Assembly (NCBI GenBank): GCA_018697195.1
Contig: CM031872.1
Location: 10,963,341 to 11,027,340, forward strand
Reading direction: 5' to 3'
DNA length: 64,000 nt
Source of the DNA: Certhia americana
Taxonomy: Eukaryota; Chordata; Aves; Passeriformes; Certhiidae
The translations under genes were made by a program, and so were the position numbers. Below the pieces are notes generated by a model. The model was not told the origin of the DNA, made no database searches, and saw nothing but the letters and a program-made list of their open reading frames with translations. Below, piece after piece: positions 38,901 to 53,900 of the stretch (within the stretch, counting starts at the first letter, position 1; each line of letters begins with the position of its first letter).

Positions 38901-41900
38901 TGTAAGCCTGCACCTGGAACCTGATGCCTTCATATGATCCTCAAAGAATGGTTTGGGTTGGGACCTGAAAGCTCCTCTCATTCCAACCCCCTGCCATGGG
39001 CAGGGACATCCTCCACTAGACCAGGTCACTCAGAGCTCCAGCCAACCTGGCCTTGGACATTTTCAGAGATGGGAATCTTCTTAACAGGCCCAGTACATGG
39101 CAGAAATTACAGACTTGTGAAAACTCAACCTGGAAAACATGGCAAAGCAGCTCCAAGTGGAACTTCCCTTGCTGAGAGCTGTCAAGTGGCTGCTGGACTT
39201 AGTCTGGCTTAGATAGCAGTTTTTTGGGGTTTTTTTAATCCCACAGAAAAAACAAGCATTCTGAGAGAGGAAATTGAAGTTTCTCAGATAGATACAGCTT
39301 GTAAACCATGACTAACACGAAGTCATTGTGACTTAAGAAGGGACCCAGGAGCATAATTTTTATCAGCTGAATGAACAGAGCCCTTGTAAGGTCAGGCTGC
39401 TCTGTGCAAGGGCTGTGGTGTGGCTCTGCAGGCTCTGGGTGTTTTTATGTGTCTCCTGCCTGGGTGTAGTGCTTTAGTTGTGTTTCTGCATTTCACAGTC
39501 AACCTTGTTCAGAGCCCACTTTATTCTCACCACTGGAGCTGAGCACTTGTAATTCTTTGGACTTAGGAGGCTGATCTTTTGCACAGAGCTGATTGTAGGT
39601 GTTGAGCCAAAATCCTGCTGATCTGCTTGGGCATGGTTCCACCAACTCCAGTGGCACTACACCTGCTTGTGCCACCAGGGAATTTAGCCTGCAGTGCTTA
39701 GCTCAGCAATTCATGATGTGGAACTGCTTAAAGGGGGATTCTTGCCACTATCTGCATTCTGCTTGTTGGCCTTGGCAGTTGTAAAATTGCTGTTGCATCT
39801 TGTTGGCAGAGACTGATTATTGCAGATAACCTCTGCAATAGCTGTCGTCACAGGCTGGGCTGGGGTCGAGACTGGGTCTGTCACCTGCAAGCTGCTGTGC
39901 TTTTGCTAGCAATTGATGTAGCTCTCAGGATGCCCTAATAGAGTTTGGGTTTGGGAAGATGGTCAGGCAAGGTGTGTTTTCAAAAGCCATTGCAGGAGCT
40001 GGGTTTGCATCTCACACCTGGAGGGTTTTGGCATCAGGTATTAGTATGATTTACTGCTCTGGATAAATCTCTTCTTAAAGTCCTTGAAAAATATTGTATT
40101 TTCAGTTTTGTGAATGCTTTTTCTCTCCAAGGTAACTCATCAGTTTGTCTCACTGACGTTTAAAATAGTATTAGTGGGATTGTAAAACTGAGATGTTTAA
40201 ATTGCTCAGTTCCGGACTTCTCCCAGGTTGGAAAAAACCCCAGGAGACAACAATTTCTTCCTTTACAAGAGGAAGAAGTGTTCTCAGTAAGTTAGGATGG
40301 GAAAGAGAGAAGCATGTGGGAAAGGTGCTGCAAATTGGTGATGGACAAGACTTAGGTTAATTCCCCTGTTGTCATTGCTGTGTAAGAAGACTCAAGCAAT
40401 TAACCCACAATTTCAGCGCTCACATCCAGCTAGTCCCATTGTTGATTGATCTTGGGGACATGTGATCCTGCTCGTGGCTGGGTTCTCCACCTGTGTGATG
40501 GTCTCAGCAGTGCGGAACACAGAGACTTGGCTAATGGGATCTGGAGCTTCCCAGGGGAAAACAAAAGTTCTTTTTCATGTCTCAAAGCCATTGAATGGAG
40601 CACATTGGAAGATTTAGGGAAAACAGTGGGTGTCTACCTGCTTCAGTAATTTAATTTTGCAGAGTAGAAATGAACATCCAGTGATCCCAAGGGCTGCTCT
40701 AGTCTGTTCCCAGCAGTGGCAGCACCCACTGATTGCTCTTAAGCTCAAGGAGTGGGAGAATTGCCCTGATAACAGCTGCATGCAGAGCAAGATTATCTGC
40801 ATGACTTCATTTGCTGTTTGGAAAGCTGGCAGCCTTCATTCAGAATTTGTGCAGATACATCTGCCTTGAATCAGCAGTGCTCCCTACAGTCCAGAGCCAA
40901 GCAGTCTCACTCCTGAGTCTTGCAGCTTGTGGTGGATGCTGGAGGTGGAAGAGAACAGGGGGGATGCACTCTGTGCAAGGTGGGAAGTGGAATGTACTCA
41001 CAGTTAGGAAAAGCAGCTCAGCTGGCTGTGACCAGAGTTCTATGCTGCTCATGAGAAATGCCAGTTAATAACTAGTATTGCCCCTTTCTGGGTCTCCTCT
41101 TTCCTCCAACCACGTCCCTTGACAGCCATTAATTAACCCTCCCAGCTGTCCTGGGCTGATGTGGCACAGAGATTGTGGCTTGCTTATGATTCATGGCGTG
41201 CTAAATAGTGACTGATCCTGGGATCAGTCAGAAGAGATATTATGTGTGCTAAGCTTTACCTCTCCCCTACCCAAGGAACCTGGCACACTTCAATCTCTTC
41301 TAGATTTTCCTGCTTGCATCTCTCCCCCTGCTAGGTGCTCACATTACCTTTCCACCTCTTGAGAATTTGAAGTGGGATTTCCAAAGGAATCTGCTGGAAT
41401 TAGATGATCAAACGCTGCTGAGATTCCAGCCTGTGTTTGTCAGAAGATCACAGCCTCAAACAGTAATTTCCCTCATCACAGTTGTTAAGGAGGAAAATAA
41501 GGAATACTGCCACTTAAGGTCAAGTGTGCCGCTTTCTGCCAGCCTGGGAGCCTCACAATTGCTCTGCCTGTTGGGGGTGTCTAATTAGTACAACTTTCTC
41601 TGCAGTCTCATCTGTTCCTCACAGTTAAAAAAGCAACAGCATCTCGTGAGTTGTGGAGAAGGATGGTTCAGCCCCAGTAATAGGCTTGGTAATTATTTTT
41701 GTGATGGTAGCTGTAGACAAGAAAGGAATTGCAGCTGTCTGGTCTAATAAGTATCAAAAGTCCTGACATTGCTTTCTTCCAGTTATCCTTTCTTTAGCCA
41801 ATTGAATACTGTCAACTACTATTTAAAACTCAACTCTTTAGCAGCAGCAATCATTCACCAAATCCACCCCCAGCAAAACAGCTATTCCAGGCCACTTTAA

Positions 41901-44900
41901 TACATTAGGGATGTCTGGGAAGACTAGGATAAAACAAAATGTTTTTCTAATTTGGAGGCTTGGTGGAAGCAGAACCACGTCTGTGGGCTGGGCCCTTGGA
42001 TAATGTCACTAATATAAGTTTTTCGTTTCAGGGTCAGAAAGGTGATCCTGGGCTGTCACCTGGAAAAGCTCGCAATGGGCAGAAGGTGAGGTGTCACCCC
42101 GAGGCCATGGTGGGCTTTCAGAACTGTGCACACACACAGAGTCTGTACTGCAGCCACAAACACCCCAGCTGCTCAAGTAGACTTAGGACTGGGAAATAAG
42201 GCTTAGATCTTGGATTCAGGACTAAAGAGAGGTATCTCTCAGTGATCATAGTGCACTGAGGTGCCACCTACCACAGTGTTGTTGTCTGAGTGTTTATCCA
42301 ATTTATCCACAGTCTGCAGCCCAGCTGAAGCCCCTGCTGCCACAGGCACGTGGCTGCTTCACAAGGGTTTCCAGCAGCACATCTGAGGTACAGCCACACT
42401 CAGGACATGCTGCTGCAGCAAGAGGCAATCCCTGTGTCAGGAATAGAAACCTTGGAGACCAAGAAAAAGATGTTATTGCCAAGGAGCTGAGGAACAGAGG
42501 TTTGCCTCACACTGCAGCTCCATCAGGGTAGAGGTTTCTTGGTGGAGGCTTCTAAGGCATAGACTTTGCTGAGGGGTTTCCACCAAGGGCTGCTCAAACC
42601 AACACAAAGCACCCAGCTGGGAAGGAAATCTGCTTTCTGGGTTTAGCAGTTTTTGAGGATCAGAGTTCTGCTAATTCTTTTCAATAAGTTACAACTCCCA
42701 TTTTGCTCTTTCACAGCTGAGTGATTTTTACTGAGGCAACAAGCCCTCACAGAATTCTAGAAATGAGCAGTAGGGCAACAACCAGGGCTCCATATCATCT
42801 ACGTCAATTAGCTCTTTCAGTGATGCCTGCACAATTCTTGGTAACTCCTGTCCAGGGCAGAAGCCTGGTTCTCTTCTCCTCTCAAGTCTTGCTATGAATG
42901 CACAGCTCATAGAAAGCACCAGCCAAAAGGAGTTTGGGCCCTTTATTTGACACCAGATGCCTCTGTAAAGCACAGTGAGGCTACACACCTGCAAGATGGA
43001 AGGCGATACTAGAAAACATTCAGAAGGCTAAGACTGAAATGATACTTTTAACTTAACACCATGAGATGTCTTTTGAAATTTCTGGTACACTGTATTGGAA
43101 TGGAATCACGTGGAAGTCACTCACCTGGGTCTGGTACTGTTTTCTTGAAGATGGTACTTGATGTAAAACAGGGAGAGATCCAGATCACCTTCAGCTTGTG
43201 TTAACAAGGCTTTATTACTGATAGCAGTAATAGGAATACAGAGTTTCCAGCAGGAGTTTGGAGTGATGCCTAATTTTCAAGCTAGATACTGGGAATGTGT
43301 TGAATTTCAGTAAGAAGGCACTCCAGGGTTTTTTGATCCCGATCAGAGGGCTCACACAGCCAGGTTGGGTGTTGGAGAGGTTTCACAGCAACGCGCTCAT
43401 CCATTCGGTGATGGTTTGGGTTTGCCAGCTGGGATGTGATGCAATCCCTTTTTAGAAGTACAGGCCACTGAACAAACCCTCCCACTAGCAGCCTGCAAAG
43501 GTTCAATCCGTGTCAGATGGGCAGGGTAAATAATTACCCCACCAGCACCATCCAAACGGGAGCCATGGGCTGAGCCAGTGCAGTAGCAGAGTGTGAGCGC
43601 AAATCACAGGATTTGGCAGGAGGTACCTGTTGTTCTTATTGCATTTAAAATCTGAAATTTCCTTGCCTTGGTGATTTCAATGCCTATTGAAAGGCGAATG
43701 AAGCATGTGACTGAATGAGATCATTGAGGGGAAAAAAAGCGCATTCATTCTGCTTGCGGAAAGCTGGACTCCAGCAGCAGCTGCCATTAATTAACTGGGG
43801 TTATTATTTATATGAGCCAGTTAATAGAGATGTTGTTTAGATCTACTCTTCTTATCCAGTCAGGTTTTGAAGAGTTTGTGATTAGAACCAGAAATATCAA
43901 TAACTGGGGGCTGGTGTCAGCAAAATAATCGTGGCAACTGCAGTAGGCATAGGGAAAATGTTGCTGAAAACTAATTGAACTTTCTTGCTTCCTACAGGGA
44001 GACATGGGCTTACCTGGTTTAACTGGGTTCCCTGGGCCACCTGGTAGAAAGGTAAGAGTGTTCTTTTCTAGTGAATTAGATCAGTAATTTTATTTTAAAA
44101 TTTTCTTTTTTAACTCTGACTGAATGATTTTATTAAAATAGTATTCACCCGAAGAGTCTTATGCCTCTTTAGCAGGTTTATAACCTAGGGAGATAGGCTG
44201 AAGCAACTAAAGACTAAAGCCTAAAGTCTGTGAAAAAAACTAAGGCCTAAAGACTGTGAAAGAGTATGAAATGAAATTCTGGATACAGAATTCTGTTCCT
44301 TTGTATTCCACATCCCTCTGCACCCTGACACTGGGTGTTCCTCAGCAAGCTCAGTTCAGGCCTGGTGCAGCCAGTGCATTATCTAAAGGAATCTCCAACC
44401 AACAGCAATACTCAAAGGATGGGTTCAGAACAGTGCTAGCATTCCAACCACCACTGTCTCTCCTGGTAAAGCACATTTCAAAAGTCTATCTGTGTGCCTT
44501 CCCTCTTTATTTTGCTTGGAGACTGTCAGCACTGGTCAGGTTTTATTTTATTTGCTTCCTTATTGATGCTTCAACACCATTAACATCACAAACAACACAT
44601 TTATGTCTAGGAAAGGGTATGTAAGGATAGAACACAAGATCCATCCCTGTTTTCCTGAGGCAGCAGGGTGTGTGTCTCTGTCCCTTCAACCTGCACAGCA
44701 ATACCTCAGCCATCCATACCTGGAGCTCAGATCTGTCATAAATCAAGGACATTTCAGCTGACTTTCCGGTTCCAGGCTGTGTTGGTAGGTTGGTTTCTCT
44801 TTTTTGAAAGCTGGACCTGTTGCAGGGAGCTGTTTGAGTGAGGCTCAGTGGCCATAACTCCCCCTCGCAGCAAGCTAAACTGAACAGTTAAATTTAGCAT

Positions 44901-47900
44901 CTTGTTTCAATCACTTCATCAGTCAATGGGCCACTGACCATACACTGTTCCTCAGGTCAATTAGCTGCACACAAACACCTCCTCGGGTTTGTTTTAAGAC
45001 TCCAAGGAGAGAAAGAAGGTGTGGAGGAGGCTGAAAGAACTCTCCCTCTCCACGATTAATTGTTGGATGCTTTATACTAGAACCAAACTGCCAAGAGGAG
45101 GGGCTGAGTTTATTTTTTAACTCCAAGGCTGGTCACGCTTGGGGTGCTGTGTGAAGAAGGAGCAATTGAGTGATTAATTATGGATCTTTTGCTGTCACAA
45201 ACTAGTTCTAACTAATAGGGTGCAAAGAATACCATTTTCCTGGTATAACAGCTCATAAAACAAAACCTTGTGGTTACGATCAGCAAAATGCAATGTCAGG
45301 AGTGCAAGCACTGGGACTGGAAAAAGCAGAGAAGGAATAGGAGATTGAACAAACATTTCCAAGTCCAGCACATGGCCTTCACATCTGATCTTAACTCCCA
45401 CAGGACAGGGTAAAGCCAGGGGTATGCTTCTGTTTCCTCAAGTAATGAGCAAGTTGGATGTTGAAATTTTTCCTTTGGTGCAGCTTAAGAACACCTCCCA
45501 GTAGCACTAGTCTGGCAGTGGGTTTGGTGTAACCTGGCTTTTATTAGCATCTTCCATTAAGAAAAAAAATTACAGCTGTTGGAGAAATGTTTGGAAAAAA
45601 TCTTTTTTATTTTTTTTTTTTAATCTGGGTTGCCTGCTGGCATTCTCCCAGTGAAAATACACTGGTGCTTGGCTGAAGGTGGGTAACACATCTTGGCTAC
45701 CGGAAAAAAGCAACGCCTTGGAAATGGCCATCCCTCCTCTCGCTCCATGGAGGGGCTGCAGAAAGGGCTCTCTGGCCTTTGATCAGAGAACAGCATGTAG
45801 AAACCTTCAAACGGGCAAAATATTTCACCAGGAGAAACAAAATGCTTTTCCCACTAAATGAAACCACTGTCTCAGCAGTGTCAGCTGCAGCCACAACCAG
45901 CAGCATGTGGTTTAGGATACTGTAGCTCACTCCTCAGTGCCTGCCTTGGGAATGCTGGCAGACTTGGATTGGGCTTGCAGGATTGGACAGGCTGGTCTCA
46001 GAGCACCCCCAAAGCTTTTTAGCTCCACAAATCTACAAGTACATGAAACTGCCTAGAAGCAGCAGGTGCATTTCTCATACAGAGCAAAAGCTTTTGCAGA
46101 ACAGGAAGGGTGGCAGAACTTGGATGTTCCCTCTGCCTGTCCCTCTTGGTGCCTATGAGGTGTCTGTGAGCTTTGACTTTTGGTTTGGGGCTGCAGACCA
46201 CAACTGCCTTGGAGACAGAGGATCTCAGCAGAGCAGCATCATTGCTGCAGAGGAGAAACAGCAGCAGTGAGAGAGGCAAAGCTTCATTAGAGTCAGAGAA
46301 AAAAGACAACTGGGAAGTGGTCAGTGCTTCAAAACATCCTGTATGCAGGTCTCATTCCCTGGCCCCCTAATTCTTCACATTTCCTACCACAGTGCAGGAT
46401 GATCCCTTTAGCTGGGAGAGAGTGGATTATAAATATCATCACAGATGAGTAAATCCTTCACTGGAGTGCAATTTCCTTTCTAAATCACAGCCCTTTGTGT
46501 GGAGTGCCCTGTAATCATCAGGAAGTGCTCAGATAAAAGAGCAAATGCGGTTGTTTTCATACCCTCTGCCCTGTCATTTTAGTGCTATTTGAAGAGGATT
46601 TTAGCAGGTAAATACTTTTACACTGCAGCCAGCTTTAACATACACAAGCTTTTCTGGTGTTCCTTTGTGGTAATTCACCTGAGGTAGAAATAACTGGGGT
46701 ATATTGTGAAGAAATACATGTTCGAAACTCTTCAGAGCCCAGAATATTTAGTGAGGAGAAAATTTAATAGAACATAAAAGTAGCAGAGTGTCTACATATT
46801 TAACCTAAGTGGCATTCACTTACCAGTACAGAATTGGTGCAGAATTTAGCTCAGGACATGCTTTGAGCATCACAAGGGACCATCATACAACCACCTACTT
46901 TGGGTGGACATTGCAGGCTCAAAACACCCTTCCTGCAAAAACCCAGCTGGAGCAGAATGGTTCAGAGCAGCCAAGCCAGGAAAAAGTATTTCTTATCAGT
47001 GGAAAAGTAAGATATTTCTAAGCTTGGTATTCCAGCTGTCTAGAGACAAGGTAGCTCCTGCTCCAGACTGGAAGAACTGGGCAAAGGTCCCAGGAGAATA
47101 CACCATGGAAATCTAAATTTCAGGGAATGACTGGGGATGCTGAACCCAGGAATGTTTCTGTTGGCAGCTCTCACCTTCAGGCCAGACACCTAACTAGGGT
47201 GGCGCATCCTCCCTCCATTCTGCTGAGCCTCTGTCAAGGAGCCAGGGAGAGGATGAGCAGGAGAGGATTTCATGGGGCAGATTCCTGGAGAGGGGCAGGA
47301 ATTCCTGTGTGGTGCTGGTCCTACTCCAAGAGCTGCTGACGCACTTCCAGTGAGGAGTCTCTGACTGAAATGCCCTCACAGCATTTGCAGAAAGGATTCT
47401 TGAAGAAGTTCAAACAGGGGTCTTTCAGGTCAGCCTTGTCAGAGCCGTAGTGTATCAGCAAAGCCAAGCAGGAGAGGACTGGTGAGAAGGGATCGACATC
47501 ATTCCAGGCCAGCCTGTCTGAAATAACAAGGCAGGAGGAATGCAAAGGGGAGCGGGTAGTGGCCAGGATGGCTGAGAGTGTTGCACACCCTGCCAGCAAA
47601 GGCTCAGGCTGCAGGTCTGGAATAGCCCGTGGGAAGAATAAAAAAGCTGTTAAGCAGAGGTGTGGACCTGGGAGCAGAAACAGTCCCGGGTTTGTGTGGT
47701 GAGTGGAGCCAAAGGCCAAGTGCTTGGTCACCCCTGTGACTGGTGATGGCTTCCAGAGCAGGGACACTCCCTGTAGGGCTTCACAGACAGATGAGGTGTG
47801 CTGGAGCCCTGGCCAGAACAGGGTGAGTAGCAGGGACTGAGGTACAAGTAGTTGTAACCCACTCTTGAAAGCAATTTGTTATTTCTCTAGTATTTGTGCA

Positions 47901-50900
47901 AGGATTGTTCCGTGTTTATTTTTTTCTCTCCCATTTGTTTCAAGTTAAATTTTCTGCTCTTTTTTTTTTTTTCTTTTTTAAATCTTGCTGCTAGCCCAGC
48001 TAAACAGTCATCTCTGTCCTGAGTAACTGAGTTTAATCTCCTGCTTCTCTTGATGGAATTTTGTTTTAAACAGCTGAAACAAGATAATAAAGAAAAGGGA
48101 AAAGTGTCTATCACACACAGAATTCAATCTGTTTGAAGGGAGCTCTAGGTAACCTAGGAGAAAGCAAACTCCCTTAAAAGACTGACACACAGTGCTCAGT
48201 ATGCAGTCAAAGAGGCTGCCCTTGTCCTGCTCTAGTGTCTGCATCCCCCCCAAAAAATGAAATGCTGACAAACCGAAGCGGGATTATAAAAGACCTGTGA
48301 GAATGATTTGAAGCCTGAAACACTTGCCAGTAAGCAAGGTGGATTAAGAAACTTATTCTAATTAATTCAGCAGAGAGAACAGGTTGAGAGGCAGCTTGCT
48401 AACCATTTTTAGTAGCTTCATAATGAAGGATTCTGGATCTTACAATAATTATGTTAGAAAAACTGGAAGCTGGACAAATTCAATGTACAAAAATTGAAGT
48501 TTCCTGTGACAGTAAATGGTTGTTTTGATGTTTCGTGTGGCATTTCAAAATTTAAAGCAAAAGTAAGGGCTCTGAAACACAAGTGACCCATGTTGCTGTA
48601 GACCCCAATGTGCCCAAAGCCAACATTTCATTTTGTGGGCCTGTGGTTTCCTGAGGATTAAGGGTAGACCTGCTCAAGGTGTAGATTGCAAATAGATTTG
48701 GGCATGGAGACCACTCCAGATGTTCATGGAGCAATTCCTTCTGGGGCATGTACCACTCCAGACCACAGCAGGGCACATCAGCAGGTTTGAGTGGTGCAGG
48801 CACAAAGCAGCTTGATAAAAGCTTTCATGATTGTGTAATGTTGCCTAAAATCCTGCTTCTCCTCATGACTTTAGTCCCACCTGCAAAGAGAAATAGAAAC
48901 CGAACCCAGATTATTTTACTATATTTTTGTTAGTATTCATCTCTTCCATCCTATTTTGACAGGGATATAAAGGCTACCCTGGACCACTAGGTCACCCTGG
49001 AGACCAGGTGAGTTTTTTCACTTCCCAGCAGGGGATCTTTGAGGAGGGATGTATTTGCTGGCTGTGATGCTGGTTTGGCTCTGGTCCAGCCAGCTCCTTC
49101 CAGGGCAGCTCAGCACACGTGGGCTGCAGCATCAACAGCATGGTGGCAGGAGGCTGCCTTGGGGTTTCTAAATTTAATTTCTAATTTTTGCTGCTCACCC
49201 ACTCTAAGTTTACTTGGGGGAACAAAAACCAGCTCACCAACCTCCCCTTTTATTTGTCTTTTTACGTTAATTTCACCTGGAATTTGCTAACCACAGTGTG
49301 CTGAGTATATGTGATTCCCTTCCCAAAGCCAATTCCCCCTCTCCCTTTTTCTCCCCCCTCTCTATTTGGTTAAGTTTGATGTTTTCAATGCAGTTAAAAA
49401 AAAAAAAAAAAAAAAAAAAAGCAATGAATAGCAGGCCCTGTTAGCAATGATGTTAAAGGATATTATACATGAATCCATTTAGTTTTGAAGAATTTTGGCA
49501 GTGCTTTCCCACCAGCAAAACGGTTCCATATGCCAGATATAGATGCAGCCTTACACCTTCTCTTAGTGTCCTAGTTCCAGATTCTCTGCTGCTTTCCCCC
49601 AAAAGAAGGGAGAAGGAGAAACAGCAGCATTTGCTCAGTGCATCCTGTTGACTTGGCTTCCGTGTGTTTTCCCCCCTCATTAACTAACTTCATTATCTAG
49701 CCTTAATATTGTTTTTTGATAAATGTGCATCAAGTTAATGCATTCCACAATGATTCAGCTAAAAACGTTTCCCAAGTGGGACATTCACCTGACTTTTTAT
49801 GCCTTTTCTTTTTTTCTCTCCAAAGGGTGAACAAGGACCAGCTGGAAGTCCAGGTGCCAAAGGTTATCCTGGCAGGCAGGTGCAGTAAATCTCATCGTGC
49901 TGTGCACAGAGTAGGGATTTGGGTGCAGAGGTAGCTAAAGACATGCCCCACTAAGGAAGTGCAGTCCACTAGAAAATGTTGTGTATTTGATGTCTGAATA
50001 TTTTCCTTCTTTCCTCCTCAAGATGTTGCACCAATAACACAGTCTTTCAAGTCTGAAATGTTATAAAGTATTTTATGCCTATGATAGATAAAACCTGAAT
50101 TTCTACAGCAAGTTATGACAGATTTTTCTTCAGTATAACAGTGGGGAAAAAACAGAACAGCAGAGCAGAGAAAGACACATGCAAACTGCTAACCCTTCTT
50201 TTCTAGACATATTTTTCATCTAATGTTGGACAAGTTAGAAACCTGGGATGGAAGAAGGTGTATTTATTATTGGAGGAGGAGATTTAGATGAACTCTCACT
50301 AGTAAAATGCACTGGCATAAACCTATGAATACACACACAATGCTATGCATGAACTGTAAATGCATATATGTAAATCATATTTGCAGCTGCAGAAAAGATG
50401 ATGGAAGACAATCAAGTCATTGTTCTCATGCTGAAAAAAATTACACAAAGACAACTTGAGGAATGGAGGAGTGATCATTGGGTAATGGATCAAGATTGGA
50501 CACTTGGTGTCCTACTGATATAAGATGCTGAGTAGCGTAAAGGAAAGTGGAGAATTTGTAAAACCCTAAAAAAAAAGGAATCTCTTGGAGGACAGAACAT
50601 CCAGCATTTTAACAATTTGTGGTGAAGTGAGTTTGTCGGGGTTTTCTAAAATGGAAACGTTTACATTGGATTTATCTGTAAGCCAAGAGACTGGGCAGAT
50701 GTCAAGGATCCCTAATTCTCTTTCCTGAGTCTTTCAGACTTACCAGGACTTTGGATGTGAATTATTTATGCAGATGTGTAGGTTATTGGATTAAATGTGA
50801 ACTAGACCTGCAGAAAAAGTCTGCATCTCCCTGCCTCAGCCTGTCAATAATCCATGACCCATTTTAAATTGAAAATTAAACTGGTACCTTGCTTAGCACA

Positions 50901-53900
50901 CTGGAGAGTGCAGATGGCAGAACTGGGAGCTTTATGCACCTGACTAAATGCTCCATTCATACTCTGAAAGGCTCTTAGAACTGAGCATGCCAAAGAGTCT
51001 CCTAGGTGTGAATGTGTGTTAGATGCCTAATAAGAAGAGGTCCAAGAGATTTTGGACATACAAGGTTAATGAATCCTGTTCAGCAATTCAGCCCATCAGA
51101 TACGCAGGATGAAATCTGTGCCTTGACATTTAAAGATCAAATCTGTGTTCTTAAAAATGTGGTTTGGGTCAGGAAAGTGACTTTTTTTATTTTTTTAAGG
51201 CAGTTTTTTTTCAGCCTATCTGAATGCTGTGTGTATCCTGCATCAGAGATGTTTACTTAACTGAGATTTTACTACTTGTTACTCCTGTCAGCTGTGCTGG
51301 CTCTGCAGCGATGGGAGAGAGTGCTTGGCTCAGGTTTCGTTTGTGCATCACAGGCAGGATTGTAATTTCACCCTGTTGCCTGAAATCTTTGGCAATGATG
51401 CAGGAGCCAGGGAAGAGCACAACCTGACTTTCACATCCCTGAGCCTGCAGTGCTGCCAGCTGAAGAAAATATAGACTTAGCTTTTCTTGTTTTGCCCCAG
51501 AAAATCCCATCAAATTTTGGAACTAGGGAAAAAAACCCCAACAAACCAATCTGGAAACTTGCTAGAAGGCAGTAAACATGAAAAGATATTTTGCATTTTC
51601 ACGCTTTTCTTCTTTGCAGCATTTTGAGTGAGCGGCATTAGGCATAGAATTAGAAGGGGGAGTGAATTTTCAATTCTTTCCACAGCTGATGCTGCAAAGG
51701 GTTAGAGAGATCACAGTACCTGCATTGCTAAATGACTTTCTAGGCTGTAGAAATTTCTCATTGCATCAGTGTTCCCTAAGCTGGTATTGGGATACATTTA
51801 CTATGCATGTGTTTGTGCACGCAGGAAGATGAATGGAAAGCTGTTAGGCACAGAGCATTGCTGTGCCTTGCATCCCAAGTGTAACACAACCTCTGGGCAC
51901 CCCACTGCATCAGCCCTTGTGGTCTTTATCATCAGAAATCTCTACTTCAGCCCCAGCGAAGCCCCACTGTGTGCAGCAGTCTCAGGTTCTGCTGAATCCC
52001 AGCTCCCCAACAATGGCAGATGTGTTATTTGTATAATTTTGTCCTTTTTCTCTCCTTTTTTGAGACTCCTTGGACGCTTAAAGCAAAACCTTAAAGTAGA
52101 AGTATGCAGCACTTAAAGCTTTAAGAGCTTTAGGAAGCACTTAAGGCAGAACCGTTCAGGGATGGTGCTTGGGGAGGGTTGGCACAGCTCGTTATTTTTA
52201 AGGTAAAGCTTGTCCACATTTGTCTTTGTTTTTTCCCTTCTGTTCTAGGGCTTACCTGGCCCCATAGGGGAATCCGGCCCAAAAGGCACTCGGGTAAGCA
52301 ACCTTTCGTTTGCCTTTTCTCTGTTTGTTCTCATCAAAGGCTTCTCAAGAAACTTTAGGCTCAATTTTGCAATTCTGAAGCTGGTTGCTTTAATTTGTTG
52401 TGTTTGGGGGACTTGAACTGTGCACCGCTTGTTTACTGAAGCACTGTTAAGTTTTTTAAATTAAACATGGAATGTACCATGATCAAAGATCCCCAGTAGT
52501 GCTGATGATAAACTCAGCCCCTTCAGAGTTCACATTGCAGGAGAGAAAAGAATGGCTTACAAATTCCTATCGAAGCCTGCAAGCCCCATGTCCCAAAGGC
52601 CTCTTTAGTTTCAATCAGTGTGGTTCAGTGGTCTTTGACCACGCTGAATATGGGCTCATTTGGGTACAGGCCTGGTTTGGGAGTGATTTATACCATTATG
52701 CACAACAGCAAGCCAGCATCTTGAAGCCATGTGCAAATACAAACAATATCTCTGTCCTGTCTGGTTTTGTTCACCAAAAATAATTGCTGGGGTTTTAGTC
52801 TCACAGCAAAGGATTCTTTTTTTATTACTACTTAAGGCTCTTGTTAATCACATTTTGTTCTTTTCCTGCAATTATAAATTCACAATACAATCCTAAGCCA
52901 ATAAATCCCCATTTCTCTAACATGTGATACTTTCTCTATATGCAGTAAATTCTAGCAGCTGGCTTTCATCACTAGGAAAACTGCAAGGAATAAACAAATA
53001 CTGACCCTGTAGCTAGCAATATTCCTGAACTGGGAAGGGAGAGGACATGTTCAGTTCCTGCAGGAGAGAGGAAAATCTGAGAGCACAGCTTGCTCACCCC
53101 ACTTCTGCAAGGGCCTGAGTTTTCCCTGGGGCTTCTCTTTCACTGCTCTAACCAGGACCTTGTGTAATTATCAGGTGGTAGATGTTCAGAATATAAGATT
53201 TGGAAGTTATTCTCCATTTTGCACGCCTGAGTGGTGAGGACTGAAGTATTTATAAATACCCTAGGAAGCCCTTTCTCAGTTCAACCACAGTCAATTAGAA
53301 TTGGGTGCTAAGGTAAGATATGTGTATTTTGTGGTTTAAGGGAGCCACCTCTGGCTCTTCATCCTCCACCTCTACTTTTTTCCTTCTCCAGGAAAAGTTT
53401 GGAAGTTATATGGTTTCTTTTAATATTCAGGAGGCAAAGGCAGACAGGATCATTTTAATGTAGCATTATTTCCCAGCTAGGTGTTGTCCCTAAAGGAAAC
53501 ACAACCCATGGGGAGCGATGGGCTGGTGAAAAAGTTTGGTGAGGTTGGCAGATAGAGATTTAGCAATGATGGAGAAAGAAAGATGAGAGAAACGCAGTGT
53601 TAGCACTTGGCTCCTGTAACAGTGAGGTGCCACGGAGGGGGCTCCCTGCTGAAATCCACTTCCTCTGCATTCTGCATGTTTGGCACCAATTGGGCCTTTG
53701 CAGAGGCCCAGCACACAAGGTAACTTTGTCCAGGCTGCTGAGCAAAGGGATTAAACACAAGGCTGCCATTGTGGCAAGGGAAGGGAAACTGTTTTATGCA
53801 GCAGGTCTTGTCTCAGCAGGACTCCAAGGCCATAGAGAGGCCTGGAAACACAATGTTTCTGATGAGTGTGGAAGTGGCTGGTTTTATGTGAAATGTTCTG

